A DNA stretch of 64,000 nucleotides from Streptomyces iranensis (GTDB lineage: Bacteria > Actinomycetota > Actinomycetes > Streptomycetales > Streptomycetaceae): NCBI RefSeq assembly GCF_017874715.1, contig NZ_JAGGLR010000023.1, positions 1 through 64,000 on the forward strand. Direction: 5' to 3'. Position 1 is the stretch's first letter; every line of letters starts with the position of its first letter. Position numbers and translations under genes: made by a program. Of this stretch, positions 16,310 through 24,764 are shown in pieces. The notes beneath the pieces are model-generated. The model was given only the letters and a program-made list of their open reading frames with translations, ran no database searches and was not told where the DNA came from.

Positions 16310-18241
16310 CTACACCCGCCCGGAATTCGGCCGCATCGTCAGCGTGTGCTCGCCCTCGGTCGCGGGCCGGCGGGCGGTGAGGACGAGCCGGTGGATCGCC
16401 GGGCCCCACACGCGGGTAAAGGCCGGGTCGGTGAGCGGGATCGTCTCCACTGAGGCGGTGAACGCCACGGCGTCCCAGTCCAGGATCAGCCCACGTCCGG
16501 CCGACGGGCTGACGACGGCCCGGCCGCCCCCGCCCGCGAGGGCCACATCCCCGCCCGCCAGGAGGTGCAGCGCCAGTGAGCCCGGCGGGGCGGAGCAGCC
16601 CCAGGCGTCGCCGATCTCGATGCGCCCGTCGTCGTCCGCGTCGCGGATGAGCCGGAACGTACGCCGCCAGCGAGTCAGCCCCGCTTCAGGCGGATAGGCC
16701 GCGGCGAGGTCACACCTCAGCTCATCAGTGGTGCCGTCGCGGCAGTGGGCGACCGCGGCCGCCCGGAAGCCCGGCCCCGGCGGCTGGCCGAGGCCGTTGA
16801 CGATCGGCACGTTGTGATACTCGCTGGTCATCGACCAGATTCCGTAACGCTCCGGGCCGAACGTCTCCTTGCGGTATGTGCCGACCCCGGCGTCGATCAG
16901 CAGCGGCCGGGCGTCGAGGGCGACGATGAAGGTGCCGACATCGTTGTGATTGTGGCTCTCGTCGTTGTGGCCGCCCTTCGCCGCGAGCAGCAGCCCGCGC
17001 TCCGTGCCCGCCGCTGCGCGGGTGACCAGGACCTGGGTGTCGGGCAGCCAGCTGCGTACGGGCAGTGGAAAGGGGGCGGGCCCGGCCGCCTGCCAGTCGG
17101 CGTCGAAGAGGGCATCCGAGATACGGCGCAGGTCGAACGGCCCGCCGGGCTCCGGGATCGCGGCGTCGGCGCCGCCGCGCAGCGCCCGTGCGTGTGCGGA
17201 CACCTCCGGCTGATCGGTGCGGCGGCCGTACCGGTGCAGCACCGCCGCCCCCATCTCGCGTGGACGCGCCGGCCCGTCCGCGAAGTTGACCGCCCAGCCG
17301 TCGCCGATCCAGGTGGCCAGGGGATAGCGCGCGATGGCGCGTATCAGGGGATGGCCGAAGACCCCCGCGTCGGTGCCGAGCAGCGAGGTGAGGGTCTCCA
17401 GGCACTCGAAGAGGCTGGCCCCGGCGCGCCACCAGTAGTGCGGCCCTTCGTCGCAGCCGCCGTCGTCCGGGTGCGCGGCCAGGTAGTTCTCCAGGCCCTG
17501 GACGATGCGGGAGACCAATGTGCCGCGGACCTCGTCGGATTCCTCTGTCAGCGCGGTGGCCAGCAGCAGCTCGGAGTGGATCCAGGGATTCCAGTTGTTC
17601 AGCTTGGCGGTCGAACCGTCGTACCAGCCCCAGTCGTCGCGTTCCAGATACGGCCGCAGCACCCGGGTGGAGACCTCCCGGCGCAGCCGTCGGCGCACCA
17701 GCGGGTCGATCCGGTCCAGCTCCTCGCCGGCGATCGCGTCGGTGAGCGCCAGGAGCACGGCCGTCATCGAGGCGCCGAGGTCCAGGGTGGGGCGCTCCGG
17801 GTCCGGCAGCAGCCCGCGTTTGCGGCCGTGGGAGCCGAGGACCCGGAAGTCGTGGGCCGGGAGCACCCAGCTGGTCTCCTCGCACAGCGCCCAGACGCCG
17901 TCCATCACTTCGTCCAGGAATTCCGCGGAAGAGGGGCGCATGGCGGCGGCCAGCACCGCCCACCCGAGCCGTTCGCGCCGCGCGGCGGCCGGCGCCTGGT
18001 AACCCCAGCGGTCGCCGTCGCGCGCGAAGCGGGCGAACAGCGAGGCGGGCAGGGACGGCCACGGCTCTTCGAGCGTCGAGTCGGCCGCCTGCAGCACGCG
18101 GCCGCGGGTGTCGTTGCCGATGCCCTCCCACGCGCCCCGGTCCGCCGCGGGCGGTACGGGACTCCACTCGCCGATCCGCGGCATACGGGCGGCGACCAGC
18201 GAGGGCGGGAACAGCTCGGTCAGACGGGGATGGCCAGGCAT
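16310..18241 (-). CDS. Heparinase II/III-like polysaccharide lyase
   Basis: 643 residues from ATG 18241 (GGAG 9 bases upstream). The first 380 residues form an alpha/alpha toroid (NNWNPWIHSELLLATAL, DGGCDEGPHYWWRAGASLFE, with the catalytic-type Tyr/Trp cluster). The rest is a beta-sandwich with GGHNDESHNHNDVGTFIVAL, the conserved His-Asn-x-Asp region of the heparinase II/III C-terminal domain. No signal peptide is visible, so it acts on imported oligosaccharides. The family cleaves uronic-acid-containing glycans by beta-elimination. It is last in the leftward glycan operon, after a ROK fragment. The exact substrate is unknown. Confidence 0.88.
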   Translation of the reverse strand: MPGHPRLTELFPPSLVAARMPRIGEWSPVPPAADRGAWEGIGNDTRGRVLQAADSTLEEPWPSLPASLFARFARDGDRWGYQAPAAARRERLGWAVLAAAMRPSSAEFLDEVMDGVWALCEETSWVLPAHDFRVLGSHGRKRGLLPDPERPTLDLGASMTAVLLALTDAIAGEELDRIDPLVRRRLRREVSTRVLRPYLERDDWGWYDGSTAKLNNWNPWIHSELLLATALTEESDEVRGTLVSRIVQGLENYLAAHPDDGGCDEGPHYWWRAGASLFECLETLTSLLGTDAGVFGHPLIRAIARYPLATWIGDGWAVNFADGPARPREMGAAVLHRYGRRTDQPEVSAHARALRGGADAAIPEPGGPFDLRRISDALFDADWQAAGPAPFPLPVRSWLPDTQVLVTRAAAGTERGLLLAAKGGHNDESHNHNDVGTFIVALDARPLLIDAGVGTYRKETFGPERYGIWSMTSEYHNVPIVNGLGQPPGPGFRAAAVAHCRDGTTDELRCDLAAAYPPEAGLTRWRRTFRLIRDADDDGRIEIGDAWGCSAPPGSLALHLLAGGDVALAGGGGRAVVSPSAGRGLILDWDAVAFTASVETIPLTDPAFTRVWGPAIHRLVLTARRPATEGEHTLTMRPNSGRV

Positions 18242-18294
18242 GGTGCAGGGCTCCGGGGAAGTGGGGGACCTTGGGTGGGCGGGAGGTGACGGGG

Positions 18295-18420
18295 GTACCG
18301 CAGCGCGCCGTCCGGAACGGTCATGCCCGCCGCCGCGGCCCGCGCGACGAGGGCGGACATCGGCGCGCACTCGGGCACCGCACGCGGGCCGCCGACGGGC
18401 GTCACACGGCCGAGGACGTG
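18295..18420 (-). pseudogene. Fragment of a second ROK-family protein
   Basis: In the 200-base gap between the ROK gene and the heparinase-like gene, one minus frame reads LGRVTPVGGPRAVPECAPMS then ALVARAAAAGMTVPDG. This is nearly the same as the middle of the ROK domain encoded at 36831-39008 (LGQVTPEGGPLMVPECAPMS, then AVVARAAQAGLNTPPG). The neighbouring intact ROK protein lacks this motif, so the piece is not simply its C-terminus. It is probably the leftover of a duplicated or recombined ROK gene. Confidence 0.65.
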
Positions 18421-18443
18421 GCGGCCGGGCGCTTTCGGGTGCT

Positions 18444-19649
18444 TCAGGCCAGCAGCAGCGACCTGGGCTGAGCGGACAGGGTGCGGTCCAGGACCAGGGC
18501 GGCCGCGCCGATCGCCGCCACGTTTTCGCCCAGGGTGGTCGACGTGACCGTCGTCGGATGGGTCGGTCTGACGAATGGGCTCCGCGCCACCATCGGCTCG
18601 ATCGTGGTCAGGAGGCGATCGGACAGCAGCTGCCACACCGGGCCGCCGAACACGACCGTGTCCACGTCCAGGAGCGTCGCCGCCGCGCAGACGCCGCGGC
18701 CGACGCGGATGGCCAGGCGCTCGATGATGCCGTCCGCCGCTACGTCCCCGGCGGCGGCCAGCGCCGCCAGGCGTTCCAGGCCGCGCTGGGCGTCGGCCGG
18801 GTCGAGGCAGGTGTACTCGGTGCCGAGCGCGCCCAGGGCGATGGCCTCGTCGACGAGCGTACGGGCCGAGAAGGACGCGCCGAGGCCACCGACCTCGCCC
18901 GCGTTGCCCGACACGCCGCGCAGCACCGTGTCCTCCACCGCCAGGCCCATGCCGGAGCCGGTGCCGAGGTAGAAGAAGAGCAGGTTGCGGCTGTCCGTGG
19001 CCGCGCCTGCCCAACGCTCGGCCACCACCGCCGCCGTCACGTCCTTGTCGAGCAGCGCCGGGAAGCCGGTGGCTTCGCTCAGGCGATCGCGCAGCGGGTA
19101 GCGGCCCCAGCCCGGCAGCTCCGGCGGGTCCACCACCCAGCCCGCTTCCGCGTCGATGGGGCCGGGAGCGGCGATGCCCAGGCCCAGCACCCGGGCGTCG
19201 TCGATGCCGGACTCGGCCACCAGCGCCGACACCGATGCCGCCATGTCGGCGGTGGTCCGGTCGGTGTCGCCGCCGCTCGGCGTCTGCCGGCTGCGCTGGG
19301 CGACGACGGTGCCGGCCAGGTCCACCAGGACCGTGGTGATCACGGCGGGGTCGAGGTGAACGCCCACGGCGTAGCGCGAGCTCGGCACGACCTCCAGCAG
19401 CGTGCGGGGCTTGCCGCTGCCGGTGTGCTGTTTGCCCGACTCGCGCGCCACACCCTGGTCGAGCAACCGGCGCGTGATGTTCGAGACGGTCTGCGCCGAC
19501 AGGCCAGTGGCCTGGGCGAGTTCCACCCGGCTGAGGCCGTCCGCGTGCCGGCGGATGGCGTCCAGGATCACGGACTCGTTGAAGTCCGCCATCCGCGGCA
19601 GGTTGGTGCCGCGCCTGATGGCCGGCTTCTCGGGCTTCACGGTCGTCAA
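18444..19649 (-). CDS. ROK-family transcriptional regulator
   Basis: 401 residues if started at TTG 19649, which overlaps the mannosidase stop by 4 bases (TTGA) with GGAGG just upstream; GTG 19640 is the alternative. An N-terminal MarR-like winged helix (NESVILDAIRRHADGLSRVE, then GLSAQTVSNITRRLLDQGV) precedes a ROK sugar-kinase fold (GLGIAAPGPIDAEAG, DKDVTAAVVAERW, YLGTGSGMGLAVED, GNAGEVGGL). It is a NagC/XylR-type repressor that would sense a sugar from the operon. The canonical ROK zinc cysteine cluster is not visible. Its place inside the operon suggests autoregulation. Confidence 0.92.
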   Translation of the reverse strand: MTTVKPEKPAIRRGTNLPRMADFNESVILDAIRRHADGLSRVELAQATGLSAQTVSNITRRLLDQGVARESGKQHTGSGKPRTLLEVVPSSRYAVGVHLDPAVITTVLVDLAGTVVAQRSRQTPSGGDTDRTTADMAASVSALVAESGIDDARVLGLGIAAPGPIDAEAGWVVDPPELPGWGRYPLRDRLSEATGFPALLDKDVTAAVVAERWAGAATDSRNLLFFYLGTGSGMGLAVEDTVLRGVSGNAGEVGGLGASFSARTLVDEAIALGALGTEYTCLDPADAQRGLERLAALAAAGDVAADGIIERLAIRVGRGVCAAATLLDVDTVVFGGPVWQLLSDRLLTTIEPMVARSPFVRPTHPTTVTSTTLGENVAAIGAAALVLDRTLSAQPRSLLLA

Positions 19650-22600
19650 CGTACCTCCCCCTGGCTCGGGGGCATCGTAGGCCGCAGCCGCAGCGTACGG
19701 ATCTGGAACGGGCGGAACCTCAGGACCACGGCCCCGTCCCCGGACGCGGCCAGCCGCGCGCCCGGCCGCTCCAGCAGATCGCAGTCGTAGGCGGCGGCGA
19801 GCTCGAAGCCCGCCGTGAGCCGCGCCGCCGCCACCGCCCCGCCGCACGCCTCGTACAGCCGCACCACGACATCGCCGCCGCGGTCGTCGGCGAGCTTCAC
19901 CGACTCCACCACGACGTCGCCGGTGTCGACGGACACCAGGGCGGCGGCCGACGCCGGGGCCGGGCGCAGCGGCAGGTTCAGGGCGTAACCCCCCGCGATG
20001 GCCTCCTCGATGCCGGCCCCGGCCACCAGCGCATAGCTGAAGCCGTGCCGCCCGCGGTCGGCCTGCGGGTCGGGACTGTGCGGCGAGCGGAGCAGCGAGA
20101 GCCGCACCGTGGTCGTGGTGCCGCCGTCCGCGCGGGTGTCGCGGCGGATGTCGTGCCCGTACGTGGAGTCGGTGAGCAGCGCCGCGCCCCAGCGCCGCTC
20201 CCCCACGTGCACCCAGCGGTGCGCCCACAGCTCGAAGCGGGCCGCGTCCCAGCTGGTGTTCTCGTGCGTGGGCCGCTGCACATGCCCGAACTGGATCTCG
20301 GCGCTCTCGCGCTCCGCGTGCACGTCGAGGGGCCAGGCGGCCTTCAGTACGGTGTCGCGCTCCTGCCAGTCGATGTCGGTGCGGATCGTCACCTGACGGG
20401 ACTCTGCGGCGAGGTCGAGGTGCTGGACGATCCGGGAGGCGCCGAAGGCGCGCTCCACCCGCACCGAGGCGAGCAGCGGGCCCTCGTCGACAAGCGTCAC
20501 CGACTCGGCCTCGTCGAGGTCGCGGACGGTGTCGCGGTAGTAGGAGTCGATGTTCCAGGCCGACCACAGGTTGGGGTCGTCGGGGTGCAGCTGGAGGAGG
20601 TTGCCGGCGCTGCCCGGGGCGATCGACTCCCGGTCGGCGGCGTGGTGGCGGACCGAGGTGATCAGACCGCGCCGGTCGACCACGACCCGTACCACGCCGT
20701 TGTCGAGGACGAAGCCCCCGCCCTCGGGGGCAGCCGTGACCTCCTGCCGCGGCGCGGCCACCGTGCCGCCCGAGGCGAGGGCGTCCACCTCGGCGAGGAC
20801 GACGCTGCGCCCGTCCGACAGGCGCTGCGCACCGGGGAGTTCGGCGCCGGAGACGACGGCGACCTCGCGGCGCGCGTACGGCCCCGCGTTGAGCAGCGCT
20901 CCGGCAGCGCCCGGCAGCCGGCCGGCCGCATCCGCGATCAGCGTCTCCAGCTCGTCGCGGATCTCCCCGTACTCCCGCTCGGCCTGCTGGTGCACCCACG
21001 CGATGGAGCTGCCCGGCAGGATGTCGTGGAACTGGTTCAGCAGCACCCGCTGCCACAGCGCTTCGAGGCGCTCGTACGGGTACGGCGCGCCCGCCCGTAC
21101 CGCCGCCGTCGCCGCCCACAGCTCGGCCTCGCGCAGCAGTGCTTCGCTGCGCCGGTTGCCGCGTTTGGTGCGGGCCTGGCTGGTGTAGGTGCCGCGATGG
21201 TTCTCCAGGTACAGCTCGCCGCGCCACACCGGAAGCTCGGTGCGCTCGGCACGCGCCGCCGCGAAGAAGGCGTCCGGCGCCTCGATGGCGACCTTGGGCG
21301 AGCCCTCCAGGTCGCGCAGCCTGCGGACCTTCTCCAGCATGGAGCGGGAGGGGCCGCCACCGCCGTCGCCGTAGCCGAAGGGGACGAGCGAGCGGGTGGC
21401 CACCCCCTTGTCCTCGAAGTTGCGCTCGGCGTGGGCGAGTTCGGCCGCCGTGAGCGAGGCGTTGTAGCTGTCGACGGGCGGCAGGTGGGTGAAGATGCGG
21501 GTGCCGTCGATGCCTTCCCAGTGGAAGGTGTGGTGCGGCAGCTTGTTCGTTTCGTTCCAGGAGAGCTTCTGGGTCAGGAACCACTCCGCGCCGGCGAGCC
21601 TGGCCAGCTGCGGGTAGGCGGCGGTGTAGCCGAAGGAGTCCGGCAGCCACACGCCCTTCTGCTCGACGCCGAACTCCTCCGCGAAGAAACGCCGCCCGTA
21701 GACCAGCTGGCGGGCCATGGCCTCGCCGCCGGGGAGGTTGCCGTCGGCCTCGACCCACATACCGCCGACCGGGACCCAGTTGCCTTCCTCGGCCGCCTTC
21801 TTCATCCGGGCGAAGATCTCGGGGCGCTGCTCGCGCATCCACGCGTACTGCTGCGCCGAGGAGCAGGCGAAGATCAGCTCGGGGTACTCCTGGGCGAGAG
21901 CCGTCATGTTGGTGAAGGTGCGCGCGCACTTGCGTACGGTCTCGCGCACCGGCCACAGCCAGGCCGAGTCGATATGGGCGTGCCCGACGGCGGCGAGGGT
22001 GTGCGCGGAGGCGTGCGCCGGCCGGGCGAGCACGTCGGCGAGGCGGTCGCGTGCCGCTGCGGCGGTGCCCGCCACGTCGGCCGGGTCGACGGCGTCGGCG
22101 GCGCGGCGCAGGGCGTAAAGGATCTCGTGCCGCCGGGTGGAGCCGAGCGGGAGCTCGCCCATCAGCTCGCCGAGGACCTCGATGTCGTGGATGAGGTGCC
22201 AGACGTCGTCCTCACGGACGGCGATCTCGGCCTGCTTGAGGCGGTAGAGGTGGTCGGGGCCGGCCGTCGCCCGCGAACCGTAGTGGGTGTTGATCCCCGC
22301 ACTGCCGGTGATGGGCGGATTGGCGGCGAGCTCGATGAGGAGGTCGACGCCGTCGCCGCCGGTGGCGGGGTCGGCGAGGAGCACGCTGCGGTTGTACGGG
22401 TGCAGGCCCTGGACCGGCGCGCCGTGGGCGTCGTGGACGAGGCCCTCGGCCTGGCCGCCGGGCCCCTTGGTGAGGTCGAAGTCCAGGTCGAAGACGGCCT
22501 CGACGCGGCGGCCCGCCCAGTCGGCGGGGATCTCGGCGCTCGCGCGCATCCAGGTGGTGCACCAGGGCGCGCCCCATGTCGAGCCGAGCTGGAAGGGCTC

Positions 22601-22759
22601 GTACGCGGCGGTCAACGCGTCGGCCACGGGCACGGGCTCTCCGTCCACGAACCAGGCGCTGAGCGAGAGCGGCCGGGCAGCGCTGTACAGGGCGGGGCGG
22701 ACGACCCGGTCGAGCAGCTTGCGGATCCGGTTCTCGATGATCCTGCGGTCGTCATGCAC
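19646..22759 (-). CDS. GH38 alpha-mannosidase
   Basis: 1037 residues, typical for bacterial class II alpha-mannosidases. Zinc ligands appear in GHAHIDSAWLWP (about residues 259-270). The nucleophile aspartate is in VWLPDSFGY, and NQFHDILPGSSIAW carries a further conserved histidine. The N-terminal region (to about 240) is the accessory beta domain and the C-terminal 450 residues form the beta-sandwich. It removes alpha-mannose residues from the non-reducing end. There is no signal peptide, so it is cytoplasmic. It overlaps the DUF2264 gene by 8 bases and the ROK gene by 4, so all three are coupled. A paralogue lies at 29387-32413. Confidence 0.95.
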   Translation of the reverse strand: MHDDRRIIENRIRKLLDRVVRPALYSAARPLSLSAWFVDGEPVPVADALTAAYEPFQLGSTWGAPWCTTWMRASAEIPADWAGRRVEAVFDLDFDLTKGPGGQAEGLVHDAHGAPVQGLHPYNRSVLLADPATGGDGVDLLIELAANPPITGSAGINTHYGSRATAGPDHLYRLKQAEIAVREDDVWHLIHDIEVLGELMGELPLGSTRRHEILYALRRAADAVDPADVAGTAAAARDRLADVLARPAHASAHTLAAVGHAHIDSAWLWPVRETVRKCARTFTNMTALAQEYPELIFACSSAQQYAWMREQRPEIFARMKKAAEEGNWVPVGGMWVEADGNLPGGEAMARQLVYGRRFFAEEFGVEQKGVWLPDSFGYTAAYPQLARLAGAEWFLTQKLSWNETNKLPHHTFHWEGIDGTRIFTHLPPVDSYNASLTAAELAHAERNFEDKGVATRSLVPFGYGDGGGGPSRSMLEKVRRLRDLEGSPKVAIEAPDAFFAAARAERTELPVWRGELYLENHRGTYTSQARTKRGNRRSEALLREAELWAATAAVRAGAPYPYERLEALWQRVLLNQFHDILPGSSIAWVHQQAEREYGEIRDELETLIADAAGRLPGAAGALLNAGPYARREVAVVSGAELPGAQRLSDGRSVVLAEVDALASGGTVAAPRQEVTAAPEGGGFVLDNGVVRVVVDRRGLITSVRHHAADRESIAPGSAGNLLQLHPDDPNLWSAWNIDSYYRDTVRDLDEAESVTLVDEGPLLASVRVERAFGASRIVQHLDLAAESRQVTIRTDIDWQERDTVLKAAWPLDVHAERESAEIQFGHVQRPTHENTSWDAARFELWAHRWVHVGERRWGAALLTDSTYGHDIRRDTRADGGTTTTVRLSLLRSPHSPDPQADRGRHGFSYALVAGAGIEEAIAGGYALNLPLRPAPASAAALVSVDTGDVVVESVKLADDRGGDVVVRLYEACGGAVAAARLTAGFELAAAYDCDLLERPGARLAASGDGAVVLRFRPFQIRTLRLRPTMPPSQGEVR

Positions 22760-24764
22760 GGTGGTAGTCCTCCCAGGGGTCGTACGCGTCGGGATCGGGG
22801 GCGGGGAGTCGGATCGTGTCCTGGGTGCCGTCCGCCCAGGTCACGTCGGCGAGCAGAGTGGTGCCGTCGGCACGGGTGGTGACCTGGGGCAGGGCGGCGG
22901 GGTCGGTGCCGCCGAGGTGCGTCAGGGCGATGTGAAGGGCGCCGTGGGCCACGGGGCCTTCGGTCTCCACGACGGGGGTGGCGGAGGCGGGGCCGAGGGC
23001 GTTGCTGTCGGAGCCCGGTCTCACCGCGCCGTTGGGCAGCCCTCGCGCGCCCACGACGAGGGAGATGAGGCCGTCGGCGCCTTCGACCCGGGCGCGGCCG
23101 CCCGCCGGGGACAGGAGGCCGTCGGCGCAGGCAGGCCGGGCGGTGTCGGCGTCCGGTGGCGGGTCGCCCACGGCCAGGGCCCAGCCGCCGACCCGCAGCG
23201 CATGGCCCGGTCCGGGGTCGCCGTCGACGCGTACGGCGCGGACCTCGACGGAGCCGCGCAGCGCGGAGCCGACGGTGACCCAGGGGCCGAGGGTGTAGTC
23301 GGTGTCGGGGCCGCCGAACACATCCCATGTCGCGTCGTCGAGCCAGTGCGCGCGCGAGCGCGAGACGGCGGTGGCGCCGTCCATGGAGATACGGGTGACA
23401 GGGCGCCGGTGCGAGGCGCGCCCGGCCGCGTCGAGCAGCACGACCGCGTTGTCGAGCGGATCGGCGTCCGCGCTGCCGCCGGGGACGGTCGGGTCGCCGG
23501 GGGTCTCCGGCGCGGTGTGCGTGGAGTAGGCGAAGCGCGCGTAGGACGGGTCGTCGGCGTGCGGGCGGGCCGGGTCGGCGTGGTCGCCGCCGTGGTTGAC
23601 GACGCGTACGACGCCATCGGCGGCGGTGCCGGAGACGAGCCAGCCGGGCGTCGTCAACGCCTGTGCGAAGTCGCCCGCTTCGACGGCGAGCGGCGCCGCC
23701 TCCTCCGTCCACACCGGGTGGTCCGGCGGCAGGGCGAGACCGATGAAGCCCTTGCTCGCCCAGTACGGGGAGGCGGGGCCGGAGTAGCTCTGCAGGATGC
23801 CGCGGAAGGGCCGGTGCCAGCCGAGCGTGAGCAGCCCCCGCGCGTTCAGCGCCCCGTGCCCGTTGAAGTGGTCGAGCATGCGGGTGGCGAGCGACCGGGT
23901 CTCCCCCGGCGCCAGCGGTGTGGCGTCGAAGACGGCGCCGGTCCACACGGAAGCCAGCGCCGCATGCCGGTACGTGAGCGAGCGGCCCTGGATCAGCGGT
24001 GAGCCGTTGGCTCCGACCAGCAGCCGCTGGTCCGCCAGAAACCGCCGCAGCCGCTCCCGGTAGCGGTCCAGCAGCCCGGCGGGCGCCGCATCGCCGAGGA
24101 TGCGGCAGAACCACGGCGGGTAGAGGTGCATCGCCCACCCGTTGTAGTGGTCGAAGTTGCGGTGTCCGGCGCCGGTCAGCCCGTCGGAGTACCAGCCGTC
24201 GCCCGCGTACCAGCCATCGGTCAGCGCGATGGTCCGGTCGAGGTCCTGCTGGCGCCACTCGCCTCCAACGGTCCGGGCGAAGGCTTCGGTGACGCCCTGG
24301 AACCAGATCCAGTTGTTCCCCGGCATCGGATCGCCGACCATCGGCGCCAGCCAGTCCAGCAGCCGCTGCCGGACCTTCGCGTCCAGCCGGTCCCAGATCC
24401 AGGGCCGGGTCTCGTGCAGCGCGAGCGCGATGGAGGCCGCCTCGACCTTCGCCTGGTTGCACTCGGTGAAGGTCGGCCAGCGGTCCGGGTTCCGCGGGTC
24501 GGTGCCGGCGGTGAGGCCGGCCGCGTACCACCCGGCGAGGTCGTGCGGGTCCGCGCCCGCCGCCCCCGCCAGCCGGAACGCGGCCAGCAGGAACGTGCGG
24601 GCGAACCCCTCGAGGCCGTCGCTGTGCGCGCCGTTGTGGCTCGGCGTACCAGGCAGGTGGATCAGGTCGTGCCCTCCGGTGGCGTACGGACGGACGGCGA
24701 GCAGCATGTCGTCGGCGGTCCGCTCCCAGCGGGCGCGGTCCTCGGCGGGGGTACGGCGGTGCAT
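22752..24764 (-). CDS. DUF2264 domain protein (glycan-processing candidate)
   Basis: 670 residues. The first 380 form an alpha/alpha-toroid-like DUF2264 domain with conserved blocks TFTECNQAKVEAASIALALH, MPGNNWIWFQGVTEAFAR, DGWYSDGLTG and FDHYNGWAMHLYPPWFC. The remainder is a beta-rich domain resembling heparinase C-termini. The family is often found in polysaccharide loci and is proposed to be a hydrolase or lyase; activity here is inference. There is no signal peptide. The start ATG 24764 shares one base with the stop codon of the solute-binding protein gene. Confidence 0.85.
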   Translation of the reverse strand: MHRRTPAEDRARWERTADDMLLAVRPYATGGHDLIHLPGTPSHNGAHSDGLEGFARTFLLAAFRLAGAAGADPHDLAGWYAAGLTAGTDPRNPDRWPTFTECNQAKVEAASIALALHETRPWIWDRLDAKVRQRLLDWLAPMVGDPMPGNNWIWFQGVTEAFARTVGGEWRQQDLDRTIALTDGWYAGDGWYSDGLTGAGHRNFDHYNGWAMHLYPPWFCRILGDAAPAGLLDRYRERLRRFLADQRLLVGANGSPLIQGRSLTYRHAALASVWTGAVFDATPLAPGETRSLATRMLDHFNGHGALNARGLLTLGWHRPFRGILQSYSGPASPYWASKGFIGLALPPDHPVWTEEAAPLAVEAGDFAQALTTPGWLVSGTAADGVVRVVNHGGDHADPARPHADDPSYARFAYSTHTAPETPGDPTVPGGSADADPLDNAVVLLDAAGRASHRRPVTRISMDGATAVSRSRAHWLDDATWDVFGGPDTDYTLGPWVTVGSALRGSVEVRAVRVDGDPGPGHALRVGGWALAVGDPPPDADTARPACADGLLSPAGGRARVEGADGLISLVVGARGLPNGAVRPGSDSNALGPASATPVVETEGPVAHGALHIALTHLGGTDPAALPQVTTRADGTTLLADVTWADGTQDTIRLPAPDPDAYDPWEDYHRA

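Noticed and set aside
20045..22882. A 945-codon plus-strand open frame
   Set aside because: Shadow of the first GH38 gene; no recognisable motif and no RBS.
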